Assembly: GCA_028282725.1 (NCBI GenBank)
Contig: JANQHF010000008.1
Location: 25,983 to 89,982 of the forward strand
DNA: 64,000 nt
Source: Saprospiraceae bacterium
GTDB lineage: Bacteria; Bacteroidota; Bacteroidia; Chitinophagales; Saprospiraceae
Direction of reading: 5' to 3'
Of this stretch, positions 53,013 to 62,436 are shown piece by piece. The notes beneath the pieces are model-generated. The model was not told the origin of the DNA, did no database searches, and saw only the letters and a program-made list of their open reading frames with translations. The position numbers were made by a program, and so were the translations under genes. Each line of letters starts with the position of its first letter. Position 1 is the first letter of the stretch.

Positions 53013-56000
53013 TTACGGAATGATCACCTTCACACTTGAGATCTTATCTTCCTGGGCTGCAGTGATTACGGCTAACCTGGCCAGGTGATCCTTAACAGGA
53101 AAAAATACTTCCGAACTTCTGTTCTGATGGACAATTGTTTTTTTATCTACCAATTTGCCTGATAAATCGTGGATGTAAAAAGTAACATCACCCTCTATGT
53201 CACTCAGATACCTTACTTCCAGTTGGTTGGTTTCGTTGAGGAATGCAGTCAGGGTAATGCCTTCAGCACGGACCTTCAGATCTTCGGTACTATCCTCCTG
53301 ATTATTATTGCGATATGAAATTACATTTTGAACCACTGCCCAATTTACCCTGGACTCCTCGCTCATTTCATCGAAATATTCACTGGAAGGTTTTGATACC
53401 ACAGAAGTATCATACTTCGTGTAAGGCTTACCGTCTTCTCCGAAACTATGGGCGGAAATAATGGTTGTAGTCTTGATGGAATTTTCCTTATGATCAAAGG
53501 ATTGCTGAACAATCGTATCCGGTTGAGGTAATACAAAAAATTGTTCGGTGTAATCTTCAGGATTAAATACTACGAAAGTGTCAAATATCGTGTACTCAGA
53601 ATTGTTTGTATTTGACATTGCATTTTGATCATTGGGAAGTCGTCTGACTATTTGCATTCTTTCGGTATAGGTAACCGGATCGTAGCTAACAACTGTGTCG
53701 TATTTTATCTGTTGAACGTTTTCTATGTGCTCACCTTTCCATTCATTTAAGGCTTGTAGATCTGAGATCAATTGACTTCCTGCCAATCTATATGCCTTGG
53801 AATCAAATCCTCCACCCATGAATTTTGGATAGAATGAAATAACAAAACCTGTCTCAGGCAAGTCAGATATTTCCAAAACAATTACATGATTTCCTTTTTG
53901 TTTGGAAAATCGGTTTATGACTTTTTCACCGGCATTCGGACTGATGATAAAATCCACCTCTTCCTTTTTATTTGAAAAATATTCTAATTTCAATTTGCCA
54001 TTCTTTACTTGTGGGATCTTTACCGTGTAGTGATCAGTTATAGTTTCTTGTAAATATTGAGAATTGAAATGATTGAAGACCGTGCTGTAGGAATGCTCAT
54101 CAAATAGTTTTTTAAACTTTCTGGATTTTTTGAAAGATGGCTTTGGCCCTTTTTTGATGAAATTCAGAATGGATTTTTCCGTTTGGTAGATTTCTATACC
54201 ATTATAATTTTTTTTCTTTTCAAAGAGTGAGTTTAAGTCACGAAATTCAATCAGTTCCCCTTCAAAAAGAGTCAATAGCTGTTGGGATTGATTATTGAGG
54301 TCTTTTCCGGAAAGCGTATGTGCACTACCTTCGCGTTTGTTATTATCTATTGTAAAGCTTTTTGTAGATATTTCTATTACACCGTCTTTGCCATCTTCAC
54401 CGAATTTATCTATCGCTTTTTTGTCGGAATATACTGTAATGGTATGAATATCATCAAGGCTAAGAAATTCTTCTATTTTTATCTCATTGAGGTTTTTTAT
54501 ACCGTGATTTTGATTATCAATGATCAATAATTTATTTTCCAGACTTTTCTTTCTCCTATCTCTTTTTTTCTCGGTTTGAGGTCCGGATTTTTGATTGGGA
54601 TTTGTCTCCTCTCCAAAAATGTTTTCTTTGGTGGTTATCAGGACTACTCCGTTACTTCCTTCATCACCATATTGCTCCAGCGCTTTTTCTCCCTTGATCA
54701 CCTCTACTTTTTTGATGTCATCAGGCTCCAGATTAAAGGGCCTGTTCACCGATCTTATTTTAAATGTTCCATCAAGGATAAACAAAGGTTGTTGATCAAG
54801 CTCTTTGGATGTTAATAGAATAACACCTTCTCTTCCTTTTTCCCCATATTGTTGAATTGCATGATCGTCACCTAAAACTTCAATTCTGCCAATTTCAATT
54901 TCTTCGAAGTCGGGCATCATATCAAAACCGCGACCAATCTCTTTGCCATCCAGGAGAATTAAGGCGTTTTTATAGGTCACATTGTCCTCTTCAATCTTTT
55001 GTTTTTGATAATTCTTAAAGTGTACATTTTGATCATTCTGTGGTACGGTGTCTTTATTGAACAGGATTTTTTCAATGGTTTGATTCAGATATTCAGGGTC
55101 CGAATTAAATTGATCCCCTTTGAGTCCGAATGTCTTTGAAGAGGGGCTTCTGTCCTCTGTTTTTGACTTTTTTGATTTCTCCAGTTGTATTTGAAGGCCA
55201 TCGAGTCGCCCGGAAAAAGACGAGACTATGGATATTTGAAATAATCCTTCAGGGGTAGTATAGTCAGAAACAGGTGTTTCGATTGTCTTACCCGATTTAT
55301 AGTAGTCTTTCTCCCAAATTTCCTTAAAGGATCCATCCCGGATAATTATTGTGAACTTTCCCGAAGAAGGGGAGGTATATCTATGCATCCACTGCTCTCC
55401 ATTATGATATACAAATGACTCTTCTTCATTTGTTCGGAGCAGATAACCATCGACCCTGATGTGGTTGAATACGGTTTGTCGATTTTTTGCAATAGATCCA
55501 AATTGCTTGTAACACTGGTCACCGGAAATTATTTCGACGCCTGTGAAGCGTTTACGATATTGAGCGGCTGCTTCCATTGATGGAAATTCAACCACTTTTC
55601 CTTCGTAAAGTACGAGTGGTATGTTTGACTGATCAGTTGTGGATCCATTATCCTCCTTTAAACTCAGTCCTTCTATCTGGTGCCGATCATTTAGTCGATA
55701 TTCAATATTTTTAGAATTGAGAAAGGAGATAAAAAGCTTGCGAAGATCCGCAAGTTCTTCCTTGTATTTTACTCTTAGTGAATTATACAACAAAAGAACT
55801 TTTTGAATATTGACCTCTCCGGGATAATTGGGAGTCTCTCTATAGGCTTCTTCCAGTTGCCGAATGATGTCATCCCCCAAAGGAGAAGTCGCTGTTATGA
55901 TAATTCTTGATTGTATACCTTCCTGGTGAATATTTTTAAATTCGACAGCACCGTGCCTGGCTATTGATCCAAATTGATCCATTGCGAATTCAGGACTGTA

Positions 56001-57155
56001 TATGGTCAATTCTGCGGATTGTATATCGCGATCCGGATGGATATAGCTTCTTAAATTTTTTTGAATAAGCTTTCCGTCAATGATGACTACAAAATTTTTC
56101 TTAGGATTATAATTGAATATTAACTCTCTGAAATGATCGGGGTATTTGGTATACAGTCCAATTTGTTGGGACGGGACTGTCGTCGGCTCATTGACATAAA
56201 TTTTAGCCGGAAATATGGACCCTTTAACTCCATCACAATGGAAATTAATGTCCTGTCCAAACTGAGTACTTGTATAATTGCCATTGTTGTAGCCCGAAAA
56301 AACGATGAAGAGCAATACTAAAACCGGCAAGGCCAAAGAATACTTCAGCCAAGCCGACTGTCCGGATTTCTTTTGATACATCATGTTGATTCTTTTTTTA
56401 ATGTGTGAATGAAAAAATTGATGTGTCAGGGCAATCTGTATTCCGGACAGAGATTGCTTTAACAATAAAGTGCCATATTTCTTGCGAGATGTATTTTGCA
56501 ATACTGCATGATCTGCGAGATATTCATGTGTTTGCCTGATAGCGGTCTTGTACAGATAGATAAATGGATTGAACCACCAAATGATATTGATAAGCTCGAT
56601 GAGTATTATATCAAGACTGTGCCATCCTTTGACATGGCTTATTTCATGTTTGATAATTTGATTGTATTCCTCTTTCAGTGGAGTCGCACCACTGATAAAT
56701 ACAAATTTGAAAAATGAAAATGGGAGGTGATCCTTCCGGGTGGTGATCAGGGTGAATGAATCTTTTTTGGCACTTTTTCCTGTACGATATAAATGTCTTA
56801 TTGTAAGAAGTCCTTTTATAAATCTAAAGACAAAAAAGGAGAATCCGAGGATATAAATGCTCAAGAGGAGATAGGAAGTTATAATATTCCAATCAGTGGT
56901 TTGTTCGGCAACACTTGTTGCAATTTGAGCCGGGGCATCCTTAATGACATATACAATTGGTGCTATTTCAGCCACGTCTTCCTGGTAAAGGTTAAGGTCC
57001 ACGTTTTTCAATAGCGGAATGATTATTCCTGAAAGTAAAGATAGAAGCAAGTACCATCTGTTGACCCTGAAAAATGTCAATTTACGGAGAGCCACAAAAA
57101 ATATGGCGTAGAAAATTAACCAGCACATTGTAACTTCAAGAATGTAAGTGAGCAT
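53013..57155 (-). CDS. M56 (BlaR1-type) sensor with about six plug-like repeats
   Basis: A 1380-residue membrane metallopeptidase. Residues 1-285 hold four helices and the M56 core with HEISH (H170, H174) and the THEYLADHAV helix, close to the paralogue upstream. From about 330 on, repeats of a TonB-receptor plug-like unit occur: A-x3-FG-x2-AR-x-GAVEF, QYGEKGREGVILLTSK, QYGDEGSNGVVLITTK, KFGEDGKDGVIEISTK, plus degenerate copies. Each begins with a strand and ends GVxxIxTK. The C-terminus is a beta domain (FYIHDLSGKLVDKKTI). In BlaR1 the peptidase cleaves BlaI when a ligand binds. Ligand unknown; the repeat array may bind partner proteins. Confidence 0.82.
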   Translation of the reverse strand: MLTYILEVTMCWLIFYAIFFVALRKLTFFRVNRWYLLLSLLSGIIIPLLKNVDLNLYQEDVAEIAPIVYVIKDAPAQIATSVAEQTTDWNIITSYLLLSIYILGFSFFVFRFIKGLLTIRHLYRTGKSAKKDSFTLITTRKDHLPFSFFKFVFISGATPLKEEYNQIIKHEISHVKGWHSLDIILIELINIIWWFNPFIYLYKTAIRQTHEYLADHAVLQNTSRKKYGTLLLKQSLSGIQIALTHQFFHSHIKKRINMMYQKKSGQSAWLKYSLALPVLVLLFIVFSGYNNGNYTSTQFGQDINFHCDGVKGSIFPAKIYVNEPTTVPSQQIGLYTKYPDHFRELIFNYNPKKNFVVIIDGKLIQKNLRSYIHPDRDIQSAELTIYSPEFAMDQFGSIARHGAVEFKNIHQEGIQSRIIITATSPLGDDIIRQLEEAYRETPNYPGEVNIQKVLLLYNSLRVKYKEELADLRKLFISFLNSKNIEYRLNDRHQIEGLSLKEDNGSTTDQSNIPLVLYEGKVVEFPSMEAAAQYRKRFTGVEIISGDQCYKQFGSIAKNRQTVFNHIRVDGYLLRTNEEESFVYHNGEQWMHRYTSPSSGKFTIIIRDGSFKEIWEKDYYKSGKTIETPVSDYTTPEGLFQISIVSSFSGRLDGLQIQLEKSKKSKTEDRSPSSKTFGLKGDQFNSDPEYLNQTIEKILFNKDTVPQNDQNVHFKNYQKQKIEEDNVTYKNALILLDGKEIGRGFDMMPDFEEIEIGRIEVLGDDHAIQQYGEKGREGVILLTSKELDQQPLFILDGTFKIRSVNRPFNLEPDDIKKVEVIKGEKALEQYGDEGSNGVVLITTKENIFGEETNPNQKSGPQTEKKRDRRKKSLENKLLIIDNQNHGIKNLNEIKIEEFLSLDDIHTITVYSDKKAIDKFGEDGKDGVIEISTKSFTIDNNKREGSAHTLSGKDLNNQSQQLLTLFEGELIEFRDLNSLFEKKKNYNGIEIYQTEKSILNFIKKGPKPSFKKSRKFKKLFDEHSYSTVFNHFNSQYLQETITDHYTVKIPQVKNGKLKLEYFSNKKEEVDFIISPNAGEKVINRFSKQKGNHVIVLEISDLPETGFVISFYPKFMGGGFDSKAYRLAGSQLISDLQALNEWKGEHIENVQQIKYDTVVSYDPVTYTERMQIVRRLPNDQNAMSNTNNSEYTIFDTFVVFNPEDYTEQFFVLPQPDTIVQQSFDHKENSIKTTTIISAHSFGEDGKPYTKYDTSVVSKPSSEYFDEMSEESRVNWAVVQNVISYRNNNQEDSTEDLKVRAEGITLTAFLNETNQLEVRYLSDIEGDVTFYIHDLSGKLVDKKTIVHQNRSSEVFFPVKDHLARLAVITAAQEDKISSVKVIIP

Positions 57156-57168
57156 ATCCCGATAATTG

Positions 57169-60018
57169 TTATAATTTGATTTCTTTCGAAGCTGTTGATT
57201 CTAATCCGTCCTGGATTGCCACGATCGTGAAGCTTCCATCTTTAAGATTTTCGATCGGTATTTGATCGTAATGTTCATTATAGACGTAATCTATTTTTAA
57301 AGAACCGACTTTTTTACCCGACGGATCAATGAGATTAAACTTCACCGGGACATTCATATTTGACTGATAATGAAAGTGAACGGCTTCATCAGTTATAGCA
57401 TTGATCAGAATATTTTGTTCCGGGGCAACATTTGATTTGTTACGAACAGGCACTCTTCTGATGTCCTTTTTGGAAAGTTCATGACTGATTTTAAAAGGAA
57501 TCTGGGTCTTTTGAGGAATATTATAACAGGTCGGAGGTTGAAACTGTAAATTTTCCTTTAAATGGTTGAATACTACTTCTCCTTCTTTTTGTAGTCCAAG
57601 CCCATAAGGACTACCATCCTTTGTTGCTTGTTCGAAACCTACTGGCCTTCCTTTCTCATCAATGTCTAATTCAAAGTAAGTCAGACCCTGGAATCCGGCT
57701 TTTCTTGCTGCCAATGGGAATGATTTGCTTTCATTTACCAAAGTCTGCACCTTCTCTAGAATACAGTCCACGGCCTTTTCTCCCTGTCCACAACCATCCA
57801 TTCCAAAGGATTCGTTGATAAAAAAGACATGTCCATTTTCATCTGGCTTACACGGTATATGATCTTTATCTTCTTTTGCATCAATTCGTACATGACCTTC
57901 TTCATTTCTTTCGTAAACTTTTGAAATTATACCTTCTTTAAATATCAGGGCCAGATCATATTCCATGGAAGCTGTAGATAGTGCCGTTGGAATTGAGGTC
58001 ACATAATTATAAGTGCGACGGTTTTTGACAGAGTATTTGTCCGTCAGGTATTGACTAAATTTTTTAAGGCTTACCGACCATCGCTCTTTCGGTACGGAAG
58101 GGAAAGAAGAAAAGAAATTTTCAATTTCCTTTTCTAAATTGTGATTGATGGTCTCAGGGTGATCCAAGGGACGCGATACATCATATAGTGCATAAAAACC
58201 ATATTTGGCCTTGTCTCCGAAAATCCTGATTGATTTGTCAGGTGCCAGGTAAGTATATTTTCCGATTGGCTTTGACAAGTCCACACTTTTAGATAATGGT
58301 AAATCGTTGATTACTCCTTCCACCCACAAATAAGGTGCTTTGGAAGGATCCTCTTCATTGGCGTACTTCTTAAGTTGCTCAGGTGCCATTACATTTAATA
58401 GTGGTTTACGCCTAGGCAGGAATGTTGCGACTGCATTGAATTGATCTCTCATGTATTTATTAAACACTTCCATGATATCCCATTCATGACCTGGGTACAT
58501 TTTTAAAAGAGTCTGGTACCGAAGATTCAATTCAGCATGATCCAGGCCTCTAAGTTTCCTGTCCTTAAACCGGGTTGTGAATTCATCAATTTCATTAAAT
58601 GCAGTTTCATTTAAATATGACTTATTACGGTATCGTTGAGGGTATTTCTCAATTCGAGCTGGGAATTCAATATCGATCACTCGTTCGTCCTGAAGCTCAA
58701 TTTCAATTTTTTGATCGGCACAGGTCTTTTTGAAGAAAGCCGGTACTTCATTGGATCTTTCTGTGTTGTTCCATACAAATAGTTTGTATAGCAGATTAAT
58801 TCGCCACGAAGTCAGGACACTGCCTTCGGATTGAGCATTTTTGAGAATTTCAACAAGGTATTTTTCAATATTCTTAAAATTATAGTCTTGTGTGTCATCT
58901 GCCCAAAGTTTATCATCACGCGTATTATAATTGTGAGTAGGGTCTAACTTGATCACTCTTCCTTTGTCAGTACGGATTTCAATATTTGTCTGACCCGCGT
59001 ATGATAATTCCGACAGGTCGTTGAAATTTGGAGCCGTACCTTCTCTAGGATATATTATTGCAATCTCAGCCATTTTATCTGCAATAGAGTCAGGCACCTC
59101 CCAGAAGACTGTTGCTTTGTTTTCTTGAATTTGAGCAGCTAGGTTATTCTTGGAAGATGTGAAAGCCAAAACAAATACTACAAGAATTGGTAGTACGAGT
59201 AAATACTTCATCCAAGCGGCTCGTTCGGATTTTTTTTGATACATCATGTTGATTCTCTTTTTGATGTGTGAATGAAAAAATTGATGCGTTAATGCAATTT
59301 GTAGTCCGGACAGAGATTGCTTCAGTAATAAGGTGCCATATTTTTTACGAGAAGTATTTTCCAAAACGGCATGATCGGCAAGGAATTCGTGTGTCTGTCG
59401 CAAGGCGGTCTTGTACAGATAGATCAATGGATTAAACCACCAAGCCATATTGATCAATTCCAAGAACAAAATATCGGCACTATGCCATCCCTCCACATGA
59501 GTAATTTCATGTTTAATAATTTGATCATATTCTTCCTTTAACGGGATCTTGTCACTTATAAAAACCAATGTGAAGAAGGAAAATGGAAGATGATCTTCGT
59601 TAGTCCTGATTATTGTATGACGTTCTTTTTTGAACTTTGATCCTTTCAGGTATAATTTTCTAATTGCGGATAAGCCACTCATAAATCTGTAGATGAAGAA
59701 GGACAATCCTATAAGGTAGATACCAATAAGTATGTAAGGAATTAACTCATATCTATCTACGGATTGCGAAGTAACGCTAACGGCTATCTGGGAGGGAGCA
59801 TCTTTGATAACATAAACTAACGGAGCTATCTCAGCAACATCCTGTTGATAGAGATTTATTTCGATGTTTTTCAATAAAGGGATTAAAATACCTGCTATCA
59901 AGCTCAAAAGAAGATACCATCTGTTTATTCTGAAAAATGTCAATTTTCGAAGTGCCAAATAGAATACGGCAAACAAAATCGACCAGCAAAGTGTAACTTC
60001 AAGAATATAGGTGAGCAT
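57169..60018 (-). CDS. M56 (BlaR1-type) sensor with TonB-C-like domain
   Basis: A 949-residue paralogue of the following gene. Residues 1-285: four helices, HEITH (H170, H174) and THEFLADHAV. A unique extracellular-side part (about 290-740) has no known family. A TonB C-terminal-like domain (about 745-865) has FPLAARKAGFQGLTYFELDIDEKGRPVG, then FNHLKENLQFQPPTC. The last 80 residues are beta-rich. The M56 part is expected to cleave the BlaI repressor when an outside signal arrives; the TonB-like part may connect to the outer membrane. It starts 33 bases after blaI; 13 bases separate it from the second sensor. Confidence 0.84.
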   Translation of the reverse strand: MLTYILEVTLCWSILFAVFYLALRKLTFFRINRWYLLLSLIAGILIPLLKNIEINLYQQDVAEIAPLVYVIKDAPSQIAVSVTSQSVDRYELIPYILIGIYLIGLSFFIYRFMSGLSAIRKLYLKGSKFKKERHTIIRTNEDHLPFSFFTLVFISDKIPLKEEYDQIIKHEITHVEGWHSADILFLELINMAWWFNPLIYLYKTALRQTHEFLADHAVLENTSRKKYGTLLLKQSLSGLQIALTHQFFHSHIKKRINMMYQKKSERAAWMKYLLVLPILVVFVLAFTSSKNNLAAQIQENKATVFWEVPDSIADKMAEIAIIYPREGTAPNFNDLSELSYAGQTNIEIRTDKGRVIKLDPTHNYNTRDDKLWADDTQDYNFKNIEKYLVEILKNAQSEGSVLTSWRINLLYKLFVWNNTERSNEVPAFFKKTCADQKIEIELQDERVIDIEFPARIEKYPQRYRNKSYLNETAFNEIDEFTTRFKDRKLRGLDHAELNLRYQTLLKMYPGHEWDIMEVFNKYMRDQFNAVATFLPRRKPLLNVMAPEQLKKYANEEDPSKAPYLWVEGVINDLPLSKSVDLSKPIGKYTYLAPDKSIRIFGDKAKYGFYALYDVSRPLDHPETINHNLEKEIENFFSSFPSVPKERWSVSLKKFSQYLTDKYSVKNRRTYNYVTSIPTALSTASMEYDLALIFKEGIISKVYERNEEGHVRIDAKEDKDHIPCKPDENGHVFFINESFGMDGCGQGEKAVDCILEKVQTLVNESKSFPLAARKAGFQGLTYFELDIDEKGRPVGFEQATKDGSPYGLGLQKEGEVVFNHLKENLQFQPPTCYNIPQKTQIPFKISHELSKKDIRRVPVRNKSNVAPEQNILINAITDEAVHFHYQSNMNVPVKFNLIDPSGKKVGSLKIDYVYNEHYDQIPIENLKDGSFTIVAIQDGLESTASKEIKL

Positions 60019-60051
60019 GTTGAGTGATGTTTTAGATTTTGGATGAATGAT

Positions 60052-60426
60052 TCATTCCTCCTTGTCCGATTCCAGTTTTTTCACGATTAGCCCCAGGTCT
60101 CTTAAACTGAGATCATTTTCTTTGACCAGGAATGAGACCAGTTCATTCATGGATCCCTCAAAATAATTTCCAACCAAATTCTTTACAGAAAATTTCGTGT
60201 ATGCCTTCTTTTTTAATATTGGAAAGTATACATGAGTTCGTCCATACGTCTTATGGTCTACAAATCCCTTTTTCTCTAAGATGCGCACGATACTACTGAT
60301 GGTGCTGTGTGGTGGTCGGGGCTCGTTCATTTTGTTGATCAGGTGTGACACCGTGCACGGCTCTGATTCATTCCATAACATGTGCATGATTTCTTCCTCC
60401 GCCTTGGTGAGTTTTTGATATTTCAT
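60052..60426 (-). CDS. BlaI/MecI/CopY-type repressor
   Basis: A 124-residue winged-helix repressor: LTKAEEEIMHMLWNESEPCTVSHLINKM (helices 1-2), STISSIVRILEKKGFVDHKTYGRTHVYFPIL (recognition helix and wing), then a C-terminal dimer and cleavage segment. In beta-lactam systems this protein is cut by BlaR1. I start at ATG 60426 because the only upstream start (TTG 60447) lies inside the promoter -7 box. First gene of the operon with both M56 sensors; a palindrome within its promoter suggests autorepression. Confidence 0.92.
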   Translation of the reverse strand: MKYQKLTKAEEEIMHMLWNESEPCTVSHLINKMNEPRPPHSTISSIVRILEKKGFVDHKTYGRTHVYFPILKKKAYTKFSVKNLVGNYFEGSMNELVSFLVKENDLSLRDLGLIVKKLESDKEE

Positions 60427-60444
60427 GTCGTTCAACTTTTGATC

Positions 60445-60475
60445 CAAATATATAACGTATAAGTAAGTTATACAA
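60445..60475 (-). promoter_or_regulatory. BlaI promoter with palindromic operator in its spacer
   Basis: On the minus strand: TTG at 60475-60473, a 20-base spacer, then TATATTTG at 60452-60445. In the spacer lies GTATAA - GTAAG - TTATAC (60457-60473), a perfect six-base palindrome; an overlapping one, TATAAC ... GTTATA (60451-60472), adds symmetry. A BlaI dimer bound there would block RNA polymerase. The start would be near 60438, 12 bases before ATG 60426. Confidence 0.75.
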
Positions 60476-60541
60476 CTATAAAATCAATTTTATATTTTAT
60501 CGGCCAACTTCAACCAGTATACTTTATTTAGGAAAGTATGT

Positions 60542-60739
60542 ATGATTCCTCTTGGGTTTTTGAAATTCAGCACCGGATTCGTCATCACGTCAATTCGCTC
60601 ATTTATTCTATTGATCAATAAGGATTGGGGAGATGAAGGAATCAATGGAAAGGGACAGTTGGAAGTTTTTTCCCTGCCTTTGTTCTTTTTTGCATTGTTT
60701 ATCCTCTTTATCGCTTTCATCGTTCCTGGAAACAATTAA
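60542..60739 (+). CDS. Possible small membrane protein
   Basis: 65 codons, divergent from blaI. The C-terminal half FSLPLFFFALFILFIAFIV is a convincing membrane helix and the N-terminal half GFLKFSTGFVITSIRSFILLI is also hydrophobic; a polar loop KDWGDEGINGKG separates them. No homology is recognised and no clear promoter is seen. The composition is more protein-like than chance, but the length is short. The rest of the gap 60476-60802 holds only the terminator at 60738-60769. Confidence 0.35.
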   Translation: MIPLGFLKFSTGFVITSIRSFILLINKDWGDEGINGKGQLEVFSLPLFFFALFILFIAFIVPGNN

Positions 60740-60769
60740 AAAAGGCCGTAAAGAATGATCTTCACGGCC
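60738..60769 (-). terminator. Rho-independent terminator after the haloperoxidase gene
   Basis: On the minus strand GGCCGT and ACGGCC pair, extended by a further three pairs after one mismatch, around a six-base loop, followed by TTTTTT. It lies 33 bases after the stop of the 60803 gene. Confidence 0.82.
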
Positions 60770-60802
60770 ATTGAATTGATTGATTTCGTGCTTACACGTG
60801 TA

Positions 60803-62257
60803 TCAGGCAGGTCGTCTTCTCAAGTCATAATTGTTTACTGCTTCAGATATTTCGTACCCCAATCTCAGTCCCTCCACACAATCCATCCTGATATGTACGC
60901 CAAGTGGAATTCTTGAAAATGCATTTTCAGCAGCCATTTCTTCGAAGGTCCCGAAAGTTCTGGGGGCTCCCCGAAACTCTGTTCTTCCTTCATGAGTCCT
61001 GTCTGTGAAATTGGTTTGATTGCCAAGGAAATCGATAAAGACACCGGCCGCAGCTGATGCAAAACAGGAATGTCCTGAAGGATATCCCGGGAAGGTTGGG
61101 TTTGGCCATGGAATCAAACGGAATAAATTCGTCTGATAGGCAGGATCGATATAATCCTGGATAAAGACACTCGGTCTCATGACCATATATTCATACTTAT
61201 ATTTCCAGGTCGACACGGCTGCATCGTTCAGAGAGAATCCCAATTTAACCAGGAGATGCAGACTTTCCTGGAGATTGAGCTCATATTGTTTGATCAATTG
61301 ATTGGCAATAGATAACTGCCGGCCCGGAGGACTCATCATTAATGTCTCTACGTCGTCACTCCAGAATTCCGCAATCCATAATTCTTCTCCATCTTCTGTC
61401 CGTGCATCATTATTTGCATGATAGACCTCGAACATTTCCTGGTAGTAGGGATTACCTTCGACATTGCTGTAAGGCATTGGTGGAATGGTTGTTGTCTCAT
61501 TAGGGCCAATGACGAAGGTCCTTACACTCTTCCAATAGGGAAACAGGGCGCGTTCGGGTTCTGCTGAATAAGTCCAGTAACCTTGCCCGGTTGGAGGTTC
61601 GTAGGACAAGGGTTGTGGCTCCAGGATTTGTTGTTCTGCTTCAGTATCTGTTTCACTATAATTGATGATTTGCCTGGCTACTGAGACTCCCCAGTCCAAT
61701 GATTGGTCTATCTCTCTTTGCCGCTGACCATTGCTTAATTGTTCATGCAACTGTGATTCCAGATCACCGATGTTTGACCGCAGATTGGCGGGCAGATTGA
61801 TGAGAAAATGATCAAGTACACGGGCATAGCAAGCATTCAAAGCCATTTGCCAGTTGATATTTTGCCGATTGACATTGCCCCTGATCCTGAGTCCCCGGAT
61901 CCTTTCACCATTGGAAATCATTCCGGTCATACCCGGTTGAGCAGTTTCATAAACCGCCAGGTTTATATAGGCAATTGCCCTCGCTGTTGCATTGGGACGC
62001 ATTCCGCTTGCATACCTGTCCAAGTCGAGAAATAGATCATTCCATGTCGAGACTATGGAAGCATCAATCGATGCTACGGATCCTCCATTAGCATTGCCTC
62101 TCGGACCATCGGGACCACCTCGTCGAGCCTCTTCAGTAACGGGGGCAAGAGGAACAAAGTCTTCAGTGGAAATGATCTCGTCACTTTCGGAGCAGGATTG
62201 GTGAATAAGACTCCCTGATACAAAGAGCAAAAGAAAAAACATTCTGTTTGATAACAT
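60803..62257 (-). CDS. Vanadium haloperoxidase / PAP2-type lipoprotein
   Basis: A 484-residue exported lipoprotein (LLLFVSGSLIHQSC, lipobox Cys near 22). The catalytic PAP2/haloperoxidase residues are all there: Lys and Arg in KYKYEYMVMRP, the Ser-Gly-His of YPSGHSCF, and Arg and His of SRIPLGVHIRMD. These bind vanadate or phosphate. Members either oxidise halides with hydrogen peroxide or act as acid phosphatases; the sequence does not separate the two. Stands alone leftward with a strong terminator. Confidence 0.88.
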   Translation of the reverse strand: MLSNRMFFLLLFVSGSLIHQSCSESDEIISTEDFVPLAPVTEEARRGGPDGPRGNANGGSVASIDASIVSTWNDLFLDLDRYASGMRPNATARAIAYINLAVYETAQPGMTGMISNGERIRGLRIRGNVNRQNINWQMALNACYARVLDHFLINLPANLRSNIGDLESQLHEQLSNGQRQREIDQSLDWGVSVARQIINYSETDTEAEQQILEPQPLSYEPPTGQGYWTYSAEPERALFPYWKSVRTFVIGPNETTTIPPMPYSNVEGNPYYQEMFEVYHANNDARTEDGEELWIAEFWSDDVETLMMSPPGRQLSIANQLIKQYELNLQESLHLLVKLGFSLNDAAVSTWKYKYEYMVMRPSVFIQDYIDPAYQTNLFRLIPWPNPTFPGYPSGHSCFASAAAGVFIDFLGNQTNFTDRTHEGRTEFRGAPRTFGTFEEMAAENAFSRIPLGVHIRMDCVEGLRLGYEISEAVNNYDLRRRPA

Positions 62258-62436
62258 ATCTACATGTTTTGAAGGTTAAAAAAATCAGCTATGCTGGAAT
62301 TAATGAATCAGCCAGGGTATTGACCTCGCTGAAAAGACATGTAGAACTGTGTAAAACGAGTGATTTAAACCTATAAGGGAGAGAACTTTATTTTGTACTC
62401 AAAATGAAGGAGATTTTTTGATATCGTATTAGATCT

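Noticed and set aside
60490..60735. An 81-codon minus-strand frame upstream of blaI
   Set aside because: Basic, low-complexity content without family resemblance; the opposite strand shows a more protein-like membrane frame.
62258..62436. A tracrRNA or anti-repeat near the CRISPR array
   Set aside because: I compared this gap and 63619-63697 with the repeat and saw no complementary stretch of useful length.
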